A stretch of 64,000 nt of DNA from assembly GCF_001302565.1 (NCBI RefSeq), contig NZ_CP012750.1, forward strand, positions 2,294,001 to 2,358,000. The letters are read 5' to 3'. Positions 43,479 through 52,913 of this stretch are shown here, piece after piece; within the stretch, counting starts at the first letter, position 1; every line of letters starts with the position of its first letter. The stretch comes from Glutamicibacter halophytocola. Its GTDB lineage: Bacteria > Actinomycetota > Actinomycetes > Actinomycetales > Micrococcaceae. A model generated the notes under the pieces. That model worked only from the letters and a program-made list of their open reading frames with translations, searched no databases and was not told the origin of the DNA. Position numbers and translations under genes: made by a program.

Positions 43479-45173
43479 ATGCCCCACGAATCCAAACATG
43501 TCTCGAAGCATGCGTTAGGCGTAGTAGCAGGCGCGGCCATCCCAGCCGCGGTCATTGGTAGCCTCGCGTTGGCACCTGCCGCGCAGGCAGCCCCCGTATC
43601 CCTCCCCAAGACCTCAGGCAGCCTGGCTAAGGCGGTCACCCCAGAATCAATCAAGGTCGCCGAAGACCAGATCAAAGCTCATTTGATCGCGTCGCGGGTC
43701 TCAACCCTCGGTTTGCCCGCCAAGCGCGATGTCAAGGAAATCAAGATTCCTGCTGGCGCTACTTTGTCGAGCATCGCTGTCGAGTACCACACTTCTGTCT
43801 CCGAGCTGAAGAAGCTCAACGGGCTCAAGAGCGACGTGATCATTGCGGGCAAGACCCTCAAGATCTCCGGCAATTCGTCGAGCTCCAAGTCGACCAAGGG
43901 CGGCTCCTCAGGAACGACGACCTATACGGTGAAGAACGGCGATACGCTCAGTGCAATTGCCAGCAAGCACAATATGAGCTTGTCTTCGCTGCTGAGCAAG
44001 AACGACATCTCGGCAAGCAAGGTCATCTACCCTGGCAACAAGCTCAAGGTCAACGGCTCCAGCTCAGATACCAAGTCGCCAAGCTCACATACCAAGAGCA
44101 AGGGCTCCTCGTCGGGGTCCGCGACTTACACAGTCAAGTCAGGCGACACGCTAGGTAGCATCGCGGTCAAGCACAATATGAGCCTGTCCTCCTTGCTGAG
44201 CAAGAACAACATCTCGGCAAGCAAGGTCATTTACCCTGGTGACAAGCTCAAGATCAACGGGTCAGCTTCGAAGAACGAGTCCAATGCTTCTGACAAGAAG
44301 TCCTCATCGAACACTTCCAGCTACACCGTCAAGTCAGGCGATACGCTCAGTGGGATTGCGGCCAAGCACCAAATGGGCCTCTCGGAGTTGCTCAAGATCA
44401 ACAACATCTCCTCGAGCAAGCGCATTTATCCTGGAGACAAGATCAAGGTGTCGGGCGGATCTTCGACGTCGAAGCCGCAGGCCCCAAGCAAGCCCAAGGC
44501 TACGACCTCGACTTATACCGTCAAGTCAGGCGATACGCTCGGTGGCATTGCAGTAAAGCACGGCATGTCCTTGAAGTCCCTGTTGGATCTGAACCCTGAA
44601 TTCAGCGCTAGCACGCCTTTGAAGATTGGTGCCAAGCTCAAGGTTTCAGGTTCCTCGGTAGCTCCGACTGGTGAGACCAAGAAGGACAAAATCGGTAACA
44701 CCTTCGAAGGCCGCACCTACGCTGATCATGTTGTTCGCGATGCCAACGCGAACAAGGATTACCTGGACTCGATTAATGTCCCAAGCCGCTCCGAAATGCA
44801 GGCGCTTATCCGCTCCACGGCGCGGAGCATGGGTGTAGACCCTGCTTTGGCCATGGCACACGCGTACCAGGAATCCGGATTCAACATGCGTGCAGTATCA
44901 CCTGCCAACGCTGTGGGCGTCATGCAGGTACTTCCTAGCACAAGCGACTGGATTGCTTCCCGAATCGGCCAGGACCTCAACGTCTTGAACCCTCGGGACA
45001 ATGTCACCGCTGGTGTCGCTGTTATTGCCTACAACTTGGACAACACCGATGACTTGGATACCGCCATTGCGGCGTACTACCAGGGTCTCGCTGGCGTCAA
45101 CAAGAACGGCATGTACGAAGATACCAAGCGATATGTTGCCAGCATCAAGGCACACGTGAAGAACTTCCGCTAA
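43479..45173 (+). CDS. Secreted lytic transglycosylase with five LysM domains
   Basis: A 564-residue exported wall hydrolase. The N-terminus has a basic stretch, a hydrophobic segment (about 14-38) and APAAQAAP, a likely signal peptidase I site. Five LysM domains follow at about 88-130, 148-190, 216-258, 281-324 and 345-388, the last four nearly identical in part (YTVKSGDTL) and separated by Ser/Lys linkers. The SLT domain (about 439-560) has the catalytic Glu465 in AYQESGF. It should bind glycan and cleave MurNAc-GlcNAc bonds. The frame opens at 43440, but ATG 43479 has GAGGATC before it and gives a normal signal peptide. Confidence 0.93.
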   Translation: MPHESKHVSKHALGVVAGAAIPAAVIGSLALAPAAQAAPVSLPKTSGSLAKAVTPESIKVAEDQIKAHLIASRVSTLGLPAKRDVKEIKIPAGATLSSIAVEYHTSVSELKKLNGLKSDVIIAGKTLKISGNSSSSKSTKGGSSGTTTYTVKNGDTLSAIASKHNMSLSSLLSKNDISASKVIYPGNKLKVNGSSSDTKSPSSHTKSKGSSSGSATYTVKSGDTLGSIAVKHNMSLSSLLSKNNISASKVIYPGDKLKINGSASKNESNASDKKSSSNTSSYTVKSGDTLSGIAAKHQMGLSELLKINNISSSKRIYPGDKIKVSGGSSTSKPQAPSKPKATTSTYTVKSGDTLGGIAVKHGMSLKSLLDLNPEFSASTPLKIGAKLKVSGSSVAPTGETKKDKIGNTFEGRTYADHVVRDANANKDYLDSINVPSRSEMQALIRSTARSMGVDPALAMAHAYQESGFNMRAVSPANAVGVMQVLPSTSDWIASRIGQDLNVLNPRDNVTAGVAVIAYNLDNTDDLDTAIAAYYQGLAGVNKNGMYEDTKRYVASIKAHVKNFR

Positions 45174-45182
45174 GACAACGCG

Positions 45183-45232
45183 ATGATGGCGGGGCCAGCA
45201 CCTAGGTGCTGGCCCCGCCATCATTCTTTTTA
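45183..45232. terminator. Strong bidirectional terminator
   Basis: A 19-bp perfect stem, ATGATGGCGGGGCCAGCAC with loop CTAG (45183-45224), followed by CTTTTT on the plus strand. It lies between the convergent LysM transglycosylase and pdtaS genes. Confidence 0.92.
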
Positions 45233-45249
45233 AGTCCGCTGTGAAAAAG

Positions 45250-46737
45250 TCAGGAGTTTCGGCGTTCAAGGTCCAATGGCATATCGATGACAACCCTGGT
45301 GCCACCGCTCTCCCCCGCGTCCCAACGAATTTCACCAGAGAGCTCGCTCGTGACGAGCGTACGGACAATCTGCAGGCCCAGCCCTTCGCGGCGAGGCTCC
45401 GCAGGCAAGCCGTGCCCATCATCTTCGATGACCACTCGCAACCAATCAGTCCGATCCGCACCGAGATAGCGTTCGGCCAGCAACGATACCTCACCGTCAC
45501 GTTGCGCCAGCCCATGCTCAACGGCGTTGGTCACCAGCTCATTAATAACCAGCGACAATGGCGTAGCCAAATCGGCATCGAGCATGCCGAATTCGCCTTC
45601 GCGTCGTGTTGACACCCGCTGTTCAGGCGAAGCGATTTCCACGATGAGCCGGAACTGGCGATCCATCAGGTCGTCAAACTTCACTGTCTCGTTCAATCCC
45701 TTGGACAGGAAATCGTGGACCGAGGCGATGGTCGAGACGCGGCGCATCGCCTGTTCAAGGCCCTGCTTGCCATCTTCAGACTTCATACGGCGCGACTGCA
45801 TGCGCAGCAATGCCGCGACAGTCTGCAAGTTGTTCTTGACCCGATGGTGGATCTCTCGAATCGTGGCATCCTTGGTGACGAGTTCTTTTTCTCGCCGACG
45901 AAGTTCGGTCACATCGCGGCAGAGCACCAAGGCACCCCAGCGTTTGGATTTGTTGCGCAAGGGGATCGCTCGCAGCGACAAGGTCACACCGCGGTGTTCC
46001 ACTTCGGTACGCCACGGCATTTTGCCCTGAAGCACCAGGGGAAGCGTCTCATCAACCACACGCCGGTCGCTAACCAGGGCCATGGTGAGGTCCGCCAAGG
46101 GCTGGCCTTGGAGCACATCGGCTGCTCCAAGCCGGCGGAATCCTGAAACCGCGTTGGGACTGGCGAATTCGACGGCACCATCGACGTTCAAGCGGATGAA
46201 TCCATCCCCCACACGTGGAGCTCCTCGACGGGAACCTGTTGGGCTGGAGAACTCTGGCCATAGACCCTGAGTTCCCATTTGCAGCAGATCATCCGCGCTC
46301 TGCCGGTAGACCAATTCCAAGTTGGACGGGGTGCGAGACTGATTTGGGTCGAAATGCGAGGTGATCACGGCAACTGGGCGGTTTTTACGGACCAGCGGGA
46401 TCGCCTGGACGGTGGTGAGGCCCATGATGATGTCGTTGCCCGCTTGCTCGGCGGAACGCTGGACCTGCAAGCTTTCCCACGCCCGGTCAACCATGATGCG
46501 CAGATCCTTGCGGATTCGCTCTCCCACGAAATCGCTATGGAACGCCGTATGGGACGTGGAAGGGCGAACATGGGCCAAGGCGATATATGAACCATCTCCA
46601 GTGGGGAACCACAGCACGAGGTCTGAGAACGCAAGGTCCGAGACCAACTGCCAGTCCCCCACCAGGAGATGGAGCCAGTCCTCATCACCGGGTGCTAGCG
46701 CGGCACGTTGACGTAATTCTTCGGTGATGAGGGCCAT
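45250..46737 (-). CDS. pdtaS: PdtaS-type cytosolic sensor histidine kinase
   Basis: A two-component kinase without membrane segments, 495 residues. It has an N-terminal GAF-like sensor domain (about 1-155), a PAS domain (about 180-285), and a HisKA_2 H-box EIHHRVKNNLQTVAALL with His297/His298. The HATPase domain has N-box LVINELVTNAVEHG, VIEDDGHGLP and GLGLQIV. In mycobacteria PdtaS phosphorylates the RNA-binding antiterminator PdtaR. It starts 9 bp after the gdh stop with AAGGTAA upstream, so it is probably co-transcribed with the dehydrogenase gene. The cognate regulator is not in the window. Confidence 0.92.
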   Translation of the reverse strand: MALITEELRQRAALAPGDEDWLHLLVGDWQLVSDLAFSDLVLWFPTGDGSYIALAHVRPSTSHTAFHSDFVGERIRKDLRIMVDRAWESLQVQRSAEQAGNDIIMGLTTVQAIPLVRKNRPVAVITSHFDPNQSRTPSNLELVYRQSADDLLQMGTQGLWPEFSSPTGSRRGAPRVGDGFIRLNVDGAVEFASPNAVSGFRRLGAADVLQGQPLADLTMALVSDRRVVDETLPLVLQGKMPWRTEVEHRGVTLSLRAIPLRNKSKRWGALVLCRDVTELRRREKELVTKDATIREIHHRVKNNLQTVAALLRMQSRRMKSEDGKQGLEQAMRRVSTIASVHDFLSKGLNETVKFDDLMDRQFRLIVEIASPEQRVSTRREGEFGMLDADLATPLSLVINELVTNAVEHGLAQRDGEVSLLAERYLGADRTDWLRVVIEDDGHGLPAEPRREGLGLQIVRTLVTSELSGEIRWDAGESGGTRVVIDMPLDLERRNS

Positions 46738-46746
46738 TGGCGGTGT

Positions 46747-49700
46747 TTACCTTCTTACGATGGAACGCAACAGGCGAAGTGCCACGGACAGTGAAGCCAT
46801 GTCGTCGCGTTCGAGGCTGTTTACTTCCTCGAACATAGTCTTCGCACGATCAAGGTTAGCCGCGTTTGCCTCTTCCCACGCAGCAACACGCTCTGCAGGA
46901 TCCGCAATGTCGCCATGAGCATCCAAGATGTTACCGGTCAGGTCCATGATGGTGGTGTACAGGTCATCGCGCATCGCCGCGCGAGCCAGTGCCTGCCAGC
47001 GGTCCGAACGCGGCAACATGGTGATCCGGTTCAAGAGGCTGTCCACGCCGAACAGATCGTAGAGCACGAAGTACGTCTCGGCGACCTGGACCGGGGCAAC
47101 CGAAGCACGGTGCACATACTCTGCAATATCGAGCAAGGCATAGGACTCGAACTGAGTAGCCCACATGCTGGCACGCAACTCCGGAATGCCGAAGCCCAGG
47201 GCTTCGTCGCGCCATTCGTTAAAGCGAACCAGGTCGTTGCCCCGAAGGATCGATGGCAATGCCTTGCGCAGCTCGGTCACGGTGTTCTGGAACCGCGTTA
47301 CGGCCTCGGTGACCAGCAGGGTCTCATCAACACGGTTAATGAACCAGCGCGTGGCCCGATCCAGCAGTCGGCGCATGTCATGGTGCTGGCGTCCCCAGTG
47401 CTTCAGGCTCGTTCCGGCTGGCTGGGCGTTGATTGCATCGAACTGTCGATCGAAGCCGTACACCTCACGCAACGCGCAGAAGACCTTGGCAATCTGGACC
47501 TCGCTAGCGCCGGTCTCTTCCATTGCGCGGAAGACATAGGTAATGCCTCCGACGTTCACAATGTCGTTGGCGATCACCGTAGCGATGATTTCCTTGCGCA
47601 GCGGGTGGCTCTCCAACTGATCGCCAAAGCGTTCCACGAGCTTCTCAGGGAAGTAGCGGCGCAGGGTTTCAGCAAAGTACGGATCGTCGGCCAAATCTGA
47701 TTCTGTCAGGGCATTGGCCAATTGGATCTTGGAGTAGGCAGCCAGCACCGACAGTTCCGGCGTTGTCATCGATCCACCTGAGGAGCGGCGTTCCTCCAGC
47801 GCTGCGGTGCTTGGCAGGAATTCGAGCTCGCGGTTCAGATCCGCTGCGCTTTCCAGCCATTGCATCAGACGCTCGTAGGCAGGAGCCCACGTCAACGCGG
47901 CATGCTTTTCATTGAGCAAGAGTATGTTTTGCTCAAAGTTGGTTTTCAGAACCAGGTCTCCCACATTGTCGGTCATCGACAGCAGGAAATCAGTGCGCTC
48001 ATCGGCGGTGAGATTGCCGGCGGCAATCTGGCGGTCCACGAAGATCTTGATGTTGACCTCGCGGTCCGAGGTGTCCACACCGGCCGAGTTGTCGATGGCG
48101 TCGGTGTTCAACAGGACGCCACGGCGCGCAGCTTCGATACGGCCAAGCTGGGTCATGCCGAGGTTACCGCCCTCGCCAACCACCTTGGCGCGCAGATCCT
48201 GCCCGTCGATGCGAATCGCATCGTTCGCACGGTCGCCTACCTGGCCATGGGTTTCGCTGGAGGCCTTGACGTACGTCCCGATGCCGCCGTTGTACAGGAG
48301 GTCAACCGGAGCCGACAAGATTGCCTTCAGCAATTCATTGGGGCTCATCTTGACGGTGTTCTCCGCCAAGCCCAGCACGGCACGAATCTCGGCGCTGATG
48401 GGAATCGACTTCAAGCTGCGTGAGTACACGCCGCCGCCGGCCGAGATCAGGTCCTTGTTGTAGTCTGCCCAGCTGGAGCGGGGCAGGTCATAGAGGCGTT
48501 GGCGCTCGTCAAACGCGACTTGGGCATCAGGATTCGGATCCAGGAAGATATCACGGTGATCGAAGGCAGCCACGAGCTTGACCGTTGGAGTACGACGCAA
48601 GCCGTTGCCAAACACGTCGCCAGACATGTCGCCGACACCTACCGCGGTGAACTCATCGCGCTGGGTGTCGATACCCAACTGGAAGAAGTGGCGCTTCACG
48701 GACTCCCAAGCACCGCGGGCTGTAATGCCCATGCCCTTGTGGTCGTAGCCCACGGAGCCTCCGGAGGCAAAGGCATCGCCCAGCCAATGGCCCTTTTCCG
48801 CAGAGAGCGAGTTAGCGATGTCGGAGAAGCTGGCGGTGCCCTTATCGGCGGCAACAACTAGGTACGAATCATCACCGTCACGGCGGACGATGTTTTCAGG
48901 GGGAACAATGTGCTCCCCGGTTCCGTCCGTGACCATGTTGTCCGTGAGCTGCAAGAGCGTGCGGATGAAGACCTTGTAGGCTCCCTTGCCTTCTTCCATC
49001 CAGGCAGCGCGATCTTGTGCCGGGTTCGGAAGCTGCTTGGCGTAGAAGCCGCCCTTGGCACCAGTCGGAACGATCACGGAGTTCTTGACCATCTGGGCTT
49101 TCACCAGGCCCAGGACTTCGGTGCGGAAATCTTCTCGACGGTCCGACCAGCGCAGCCCGCCTCGGGCCACGGCGCCGAAACGGAAGTGGGTTCCCTCAAC
49201 ACGCGGCGAATAGACCCAAAGCTCGTGCTTGGGGCGAGGGAACGGCGCGAAGTCGATCTCCTCAGGCGCAAGCTTGAAGGCCAAAGCCTGGTGGCCGGTG
49301 AAGTAATTGGTGCGCTTTGTGGCTTCGATGACCTTCACGAAACGACGAAGCAGCGTATCTGCGTCCAGAGTTGGAACAGCTTCCAAGGCCTCGGTGATCT
49401 TCGTTTTTGCCTGTTCACGGCCAGCCTCAGATGCTTCCGCGCTGAGCGCAGGATCGAAGGTCGCTTGGAACAGCTCGACGATGCTGTGCGTGACCGAGGC
49501 GTTGCCGACCAGGGTGTTGGCGATGAAGCCGGTCGAGTTCGGCACCCCGAGCTGCAAGAGGTAGTGGGCGTAGGCACGAAGCATGGCTACTTGCTGCCAG
49601 GAAAGGCCTTCACGCAGCACCAAGGCGTTGAGGCTATCGGATTCCGCCTCATTGCGTACTACGGCGCAGTAAGCTTCAGCCAGCTTGCCTTCGATGCGGC

Positions 49701-51576
49701 TGAATTCGATCTCCGGGTCGAATTTCAGGCCCATGTCATAGATGTAGCGCTGTCCGACGCCCTCCGGGTTCAGCTGGTAGGGACGCTCATCGACGACCTG
49801 AAGACCGAGATCCTGCAAGACCGGCAAAATACGTGACAGCAGCAGCGGCTGAGTCACGAAGATCTTCATGCGCTTGGACACTGGCGAATCTGCGTCAACC
49901 GGGGTTGGGTCGTAGAAGGATACGATCGGGCCGCTGTCAGCAGAGTCGTTCAGGCTGGAGAGCAGGTTGATGTCTTTGAGCGCGTCTTCGATCTCGAACT
50001 GAACTTTGTACGAGGCCGGGAAAGCTTCGGACCACGCGTTCGAAAGGGTATTGGCGTCGCCTAGCTCCAGGCTTGCCCGCGCGGTATCGACGATGGCGTC
50101 GGACCACGAGCGAACTGCCTTGGCAATGCGCTCTTCCAGCGCGGCGTGATCCACTGCAGGAAGCTGGCCATCGCGCTGCAGGCGCAGGCGGTAGAACAAG
50201 CGCACCAGTGCGCCGGCACCGAGCTGAGCTTCATACTCAATGGATTCCGCGACGAAGCTGTCCTTGAGTTCCTTTTCAACGCGCAGTCGCACGTCCGTCG
50301 AGAAACGATCTCGCGGCAAGAACACCATTGCCGTCACGAAGCGGCCGTAGTCGTCGGTGCGCAGGAACACGGAGGTTCGCCGGCGTTCCTGCAGGCGCAG
50401 GATGCCCAAGGCAGCCTGGGTCAGATCGTCGACGGAAATCTGGAACATCTCATCACGAGGATAGGTTTCCAGAATCGTCGTGATGTCTTTGCCCGAGTGG
50501 GAGTTCGCGGCAAATCCGGTGCTTTTCAACACGGCTTGGACCTTTTCGCGGACCACGGGTACGGTCTTGACGCTCGAGGTGTAGACGCTTGACGAGAACA
50601 GGCCGATGAAACGACGCTCGCCGTTTACCTCGCCGTTAGCGTCAAAGCTCTTGACGCCGACGTAGTCCAAGTACACGCCACGGTGCACCGTTGAGCGGGC
50701 GTTGGCCTTGGTGATGATCAGTGCGCTCTTGTCGCGAGCGGTAATGCGACCGCGCTTGGTCAGGTGCTGTGGCCCCTGCGTTTCCAATTCGCGCATGAGT
50801 CCCAGGCCGCTGCCGGCGCGTGCTACCAGGACATCTTCGCCATTGACGGATTCAAGGTCATATTCTCGGTAGCCAAGGAAGGTGAATTGTCCGTCCGCCA
50901 TCCAGTCCAGCAATTCCGCAGCTTGGGGAAGCTCGGCAATCTGCTCTGCATGCGCGGTCTGCGGCAAGGTACGTGCGATGTCCTTGGCGCGGTCGAGCAT
51001 TGACGGCCAGTCCTTGACGGCAATGCGCACATCGCCCAGGACACTGTACAGGCGATCTACGAATTCCTCCGCCTGTTCGTCGCTCAGCTCGCGTGCAAGC
51101 TCAACAGAAATCCACGATTCAACGTGAGTTTCGGTTCCTGCAGAAATGAGCGTGCTCAGATCCGACAGGGCCGCGGTGTCGCCGCTTGCCACGTGCTGCA
51201 GACCGGCGTGGCTGATCTTCACGATCTCGCCCGTCTCGGCTTTGCGGGAAACCACGAACGTTGGGTGCACTACCAGCTGGATCGGTGAATTAAGCCGCAC
51301 CAATGCCGCGGTGACCGAGTCAACCAAGAACGGCATGTCATCGGTGACAATGTGCACCACCGAGATTCCGTTGTTTCGCGTAATCGCGACGTTGGGGCTT
51401 TCCGCTTCGCGTTCGTAGCCGATTTCTAGGTGTGCAGCCACGCGGGACTCGAGTTCGTCTGGCCGGTAGGCCGCCACGTCCTCGGTCGCAATTTGGCTAT
51501 AGTACTCGCTCACCAATTTTGGGGTGAGAGTCGCATCCATGAATGATTCTGACATGCTGGATTCCGACGAGTTCAA
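46747..51576 (-). CDS. gdh: NAD-dependent glutamate dehydrogenase, 180-kDa class
   Basis: Oxidises glutamate to 2-oxoglutarate and ammonia with NAD. The 1609-residue protein matches the large L_GDH class of Streptomyces and mycobacteria: N-terminal ACT-like regulatory segments (about 1-650), then the dehydrogenase core with GGLRWSDRREDFRTEVLGLVKAQMVKNSVIVPTGAKGGF and VGDMSGDVFGNG. The frame opens at 51639, but GGAGG lies 7 bases before TTG 51576, so that start is chosen; ATG 51555 lacks a close site. pdtaS follows by 9 bp. Together with glnA, glnE and glnA2 it makes this window rich in glutamate/glutamine metabolism. Confidence 0.94.
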   Translation of the reverse strand: MNSSESSMSESFMDATLTPKLVSEYYSQIATEDVAAYRPDELESRVAAHLEIGYEREAESPNVAITRNNGISVVHIVTDDMPFLVDSVTAALVRLNSPIQLVVHPTFVVSRKAETGEIVKISHAGLQHVASGDTAALSDLSTLISAGTETHVESWISVELARELSDEQAEEFVDRLYSVLGDVRIAVKDWPSMLDRAKDIARTLPQTAHAEQIAELPQAAELLDWMADGQFTFLGYREYDLESVNGEDVLVARAGSGLGLMRELETQGPQHLTKRGRITARDKSALIITKANARSTVHRGVYLDYVGVKSFDANGEVNGERRFIGLFSSSVYTSSVKTVPVVREKVQAVLKSTGFAANSHSGKDITTILETYPRDEMFQISVDDLTQAALGILRLQERRRTSVFLRTDDYGRFVTAMVFLPRDRFSTDVRLRVEKELKDSFVAESIEYEAQLGAGALVRLFYRLRLQRDGQLPAVDHAALEERIAKAVRSWSDAIVDTARASLELGDANTLSNAWSEAFPASYKVQFEIEDALKDINLLSSLNDSADSGPIVSFYDPTPVDADSPVSKRMKIFVTQPLLLSRILPVLQDLGLQVVDERPYQLNPEGVGQRYIYDMGLKFDPEIEFSRIEGKLAEAYCAVVRNEAESDSLNALVLREGLSWQQVAMLRAYAHYLLQLGVPNSTGFIANTLVGNASVTHSIVELFQATFDPALSAEASEAGREQAKTKITEALEAVPTLDADTLLRRFVKVIEATKRTNYFTGHQALAFKLAPEEIDFAPFPRPKHELWVYSPRVEGTHFRFGAVARGGLRWSDRREDFRTEVLGLVKAQMVKNSVIVPTGAKGGFYAKQLPNPAQDRAAWMEEGKGAYKVFIRTLLQLTDNMVTDGTGEHIVPPENIVRRDGDDSYLVVAADKGTASFSDIANSLSAEKGHWLGDAFASGGSVGYDHKGMGITARGAWESVKRHFFQLGIDTQRDEFTAVGVGDMSGDVFGNGLRRTPTVKLVAAFDHRDIFLDPNPDAQVAFDERQRLYDLPRSSWADYNKDLISAGGGVYSRSLKSIPISAEIRAVLGLAENTVKMSPNELLKAILSAPVDLLYNGGIGTYVKASSETHGQVGDRANDAIRIDGQDLRAKVVGEGGNLGMTQLGRIEAARRGVLLNTDAIDNSAGVDTSDREVNIKIFVDRQIAAGNLTADERTDFLLSMTDNVGDLVLKTNFEQNILLLNEKHAALTWAPAYERLMQWLESAADLNRELEFLPSTAALEERRSSGGSMTTPELSVLAAYSKIQLANALTESDLADDPYFAETLRRYFPEKLVERFGDQLESHPLRKEIIATVIANDIVNVGGITYVFRAMEETGASEVQIAKVFCALREVYGFDRQFDAINAQPAGTSLKHWGRQHHDMRRLLDRATRWFINRVDETLLVTEAVTRFQNTVTELRKALPSILRGNDLVRFNEWRDEALGFGIPELRASMWATQFESYALLDIAEYVHRASVAPVQVAETYFVLYDLFGVDSLLNRITMLPRSDRWQALARAAMRDDLYTTIMDLTGNILDAHGDIADPAERVAAWEEANAANLDRAKTMFEEVNSLERDDMASLSVALRLLRSIVRR

Positions 51577-51665
51577 CTGAACGCCTCCAAGAACAAAGTT
51601 CGATGGACCCGCGCCGTTGCGGGTCACTAGTCTAGTCAACCCTACCCGTTTTTTACGCCTTCAGT

Positions 51666-52913
51666 TCATGCCGACTTGCTAAAACGACGACTAACCCGTT
51701 TCTTGGGTAGATTCGAAGATTTTATGCCTGCCAAGGAACGTATTTCCATACGCAATGAACTTCTGGGAGCTATCTCGAGTAAAGGGCTCCCTGCTAACAC
51801 TGACGCACTGCATACCGCGCTGTCATTAGGCAGAAAGCCAACGACGTCGTGCATCGGACCAAAGCGATCCCAAGCTTCGATAAGTCTGCGCTTCGGGCTT
51901 CTTCCGCTACGGGAAACGCTGACTCTGTTGAAGATGATTTTCGGTTGTAGATCAGCATGGGATTCTTCAAGTTCATCAATAGCTCGAAGGGCTCGTGGAA
52001 TGCCGACGCTATCTGATTGCACCACCATGAAAATGTCATCCGAGCAGCCCAGCATCTCAACCGTCACGGCATTGCGTTGCGGTGCTTGGGTATCGAAACT
52101 TAACTGCTCATCCAATGCGATATGCGGTGCGACGTCCAAGACAACCAAATCGTAATGGTCCTTGAACGCCAGAGTCGCTCGACGCAGTGCGGACGGCCTG
52201 ACTTCTGGCCAACGGCTGGATCGGGGAATCCCGGTGCCCACCCGGATGGTTGTGTCCCCTACTTGGACAAGCGAGCACGCTGCATTGAGGCGGCTAATGT
52301 CGGCGCTTCCGGAATCCATGATGCGACAAATTTGCGCTACGGACGCTGACTCATCCATCAGGCCAAGTTGAATAGAGATCGACGCAGCGTACGTGTCGGC
52401 ATCCAGCAAGACAACGGATCTGCCTGCAGCCGCTGCCTCGACGGCAAAGTTCAGAGCCACTGTGCTGCGTCCTGGAGACCCCGGAGCACTCCAGAAGGAA
52501 ACTATCCTCCCCTTGTCCCTTGGTTCGAGATCTGTCGTCTCCCGATCATCCTTTTCCGGGCTCCCTTCTGGCAGTTTCAGGGATCGAACGGTTGCCGTGA
52601 TTCGTTGTTCCAAGTCGGACATCGCGATATCGGCCGGAAGCTGCAGCACCTCGGGCATCGGACTGATAGCAGCTGAGCCATCGAGCAAATATACAACCGC
52701 GGTGCCCTGACTCAACAGTTCATCAACCTGTTCCATGAGGGGAAATTGTTGAGCATCGGCGATCAGAAGCACCTCCGCGCCAGCCGTTAGACAGGCTGCA
52801 ACCGCTTCTGCGATTTCGGAACAGACTCTGGTGACGATCAGTTCGCCTTGATAGCTCTCAATTTGGCGAACCATGGATTCCTGTTCACCCAACAGGACTA
52901 CGGAGATACTCAT
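51666..52913 (-). CDS. CpaE-like MinD/ParA-family ATPase
   Basis: A 415-residue protein with an N-terminal receiver-like domain (about 1-115, strands ISVVLLG, VLLIADA and AVVYLL) and a P-loop ATPase domain of the CpaE/MinD type. The deviant Walker A region reads WSAPGSPGRSTVALN, with Arg where the family usually has Lys. The later motifs VVLLDADTYAAS and DLVVLDVAPH are clear. CpaE proteins position tad/Flp pilus machinery. It overlaps the upstream SAF gene by 1 bp (TAATG). A C-terminal basic tail (KKRVSRRFSKSA) is present. No cpaF, tadB/C or pilin gene is in the window. Confidence 0.85.
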   Translation of the reverse strand: MSISVVLLGEQESMVRQIESYQGELIVTRVCSEIAEAVAACLTAGAEVLLIADAQQFPLMEQVDELLSQGTAVVYLLDGSAAISPMPEVLQLPADIAMSDLEQRITATVRSLKLPEGSPEKDDRETTDLEPRDKGRIVSFWSAPGSPGRSTVALNFAVEAAAAGRSVVLLDADTYAASISIQLGLMDESASVAQICRIMDSGSADISRLNAACSLVQVGDTTIRVGTGIPRSSRWPEVRPSALRRATLAFKDHYDLVVLDVAPHIALDEQLSFDTQAPQRNAVTVEMLGCSDDIFMVVQSDSVGIPRALRAIDELEESHADLQPKIIFNRVSVSRSGRSPKRRLIEAWDRFGPMHDVVGFLPNDSAVCSASVLAGSPLLEIAPRSSLRMEIRSLAGIKSSNLPKKRVSRRFSKSA

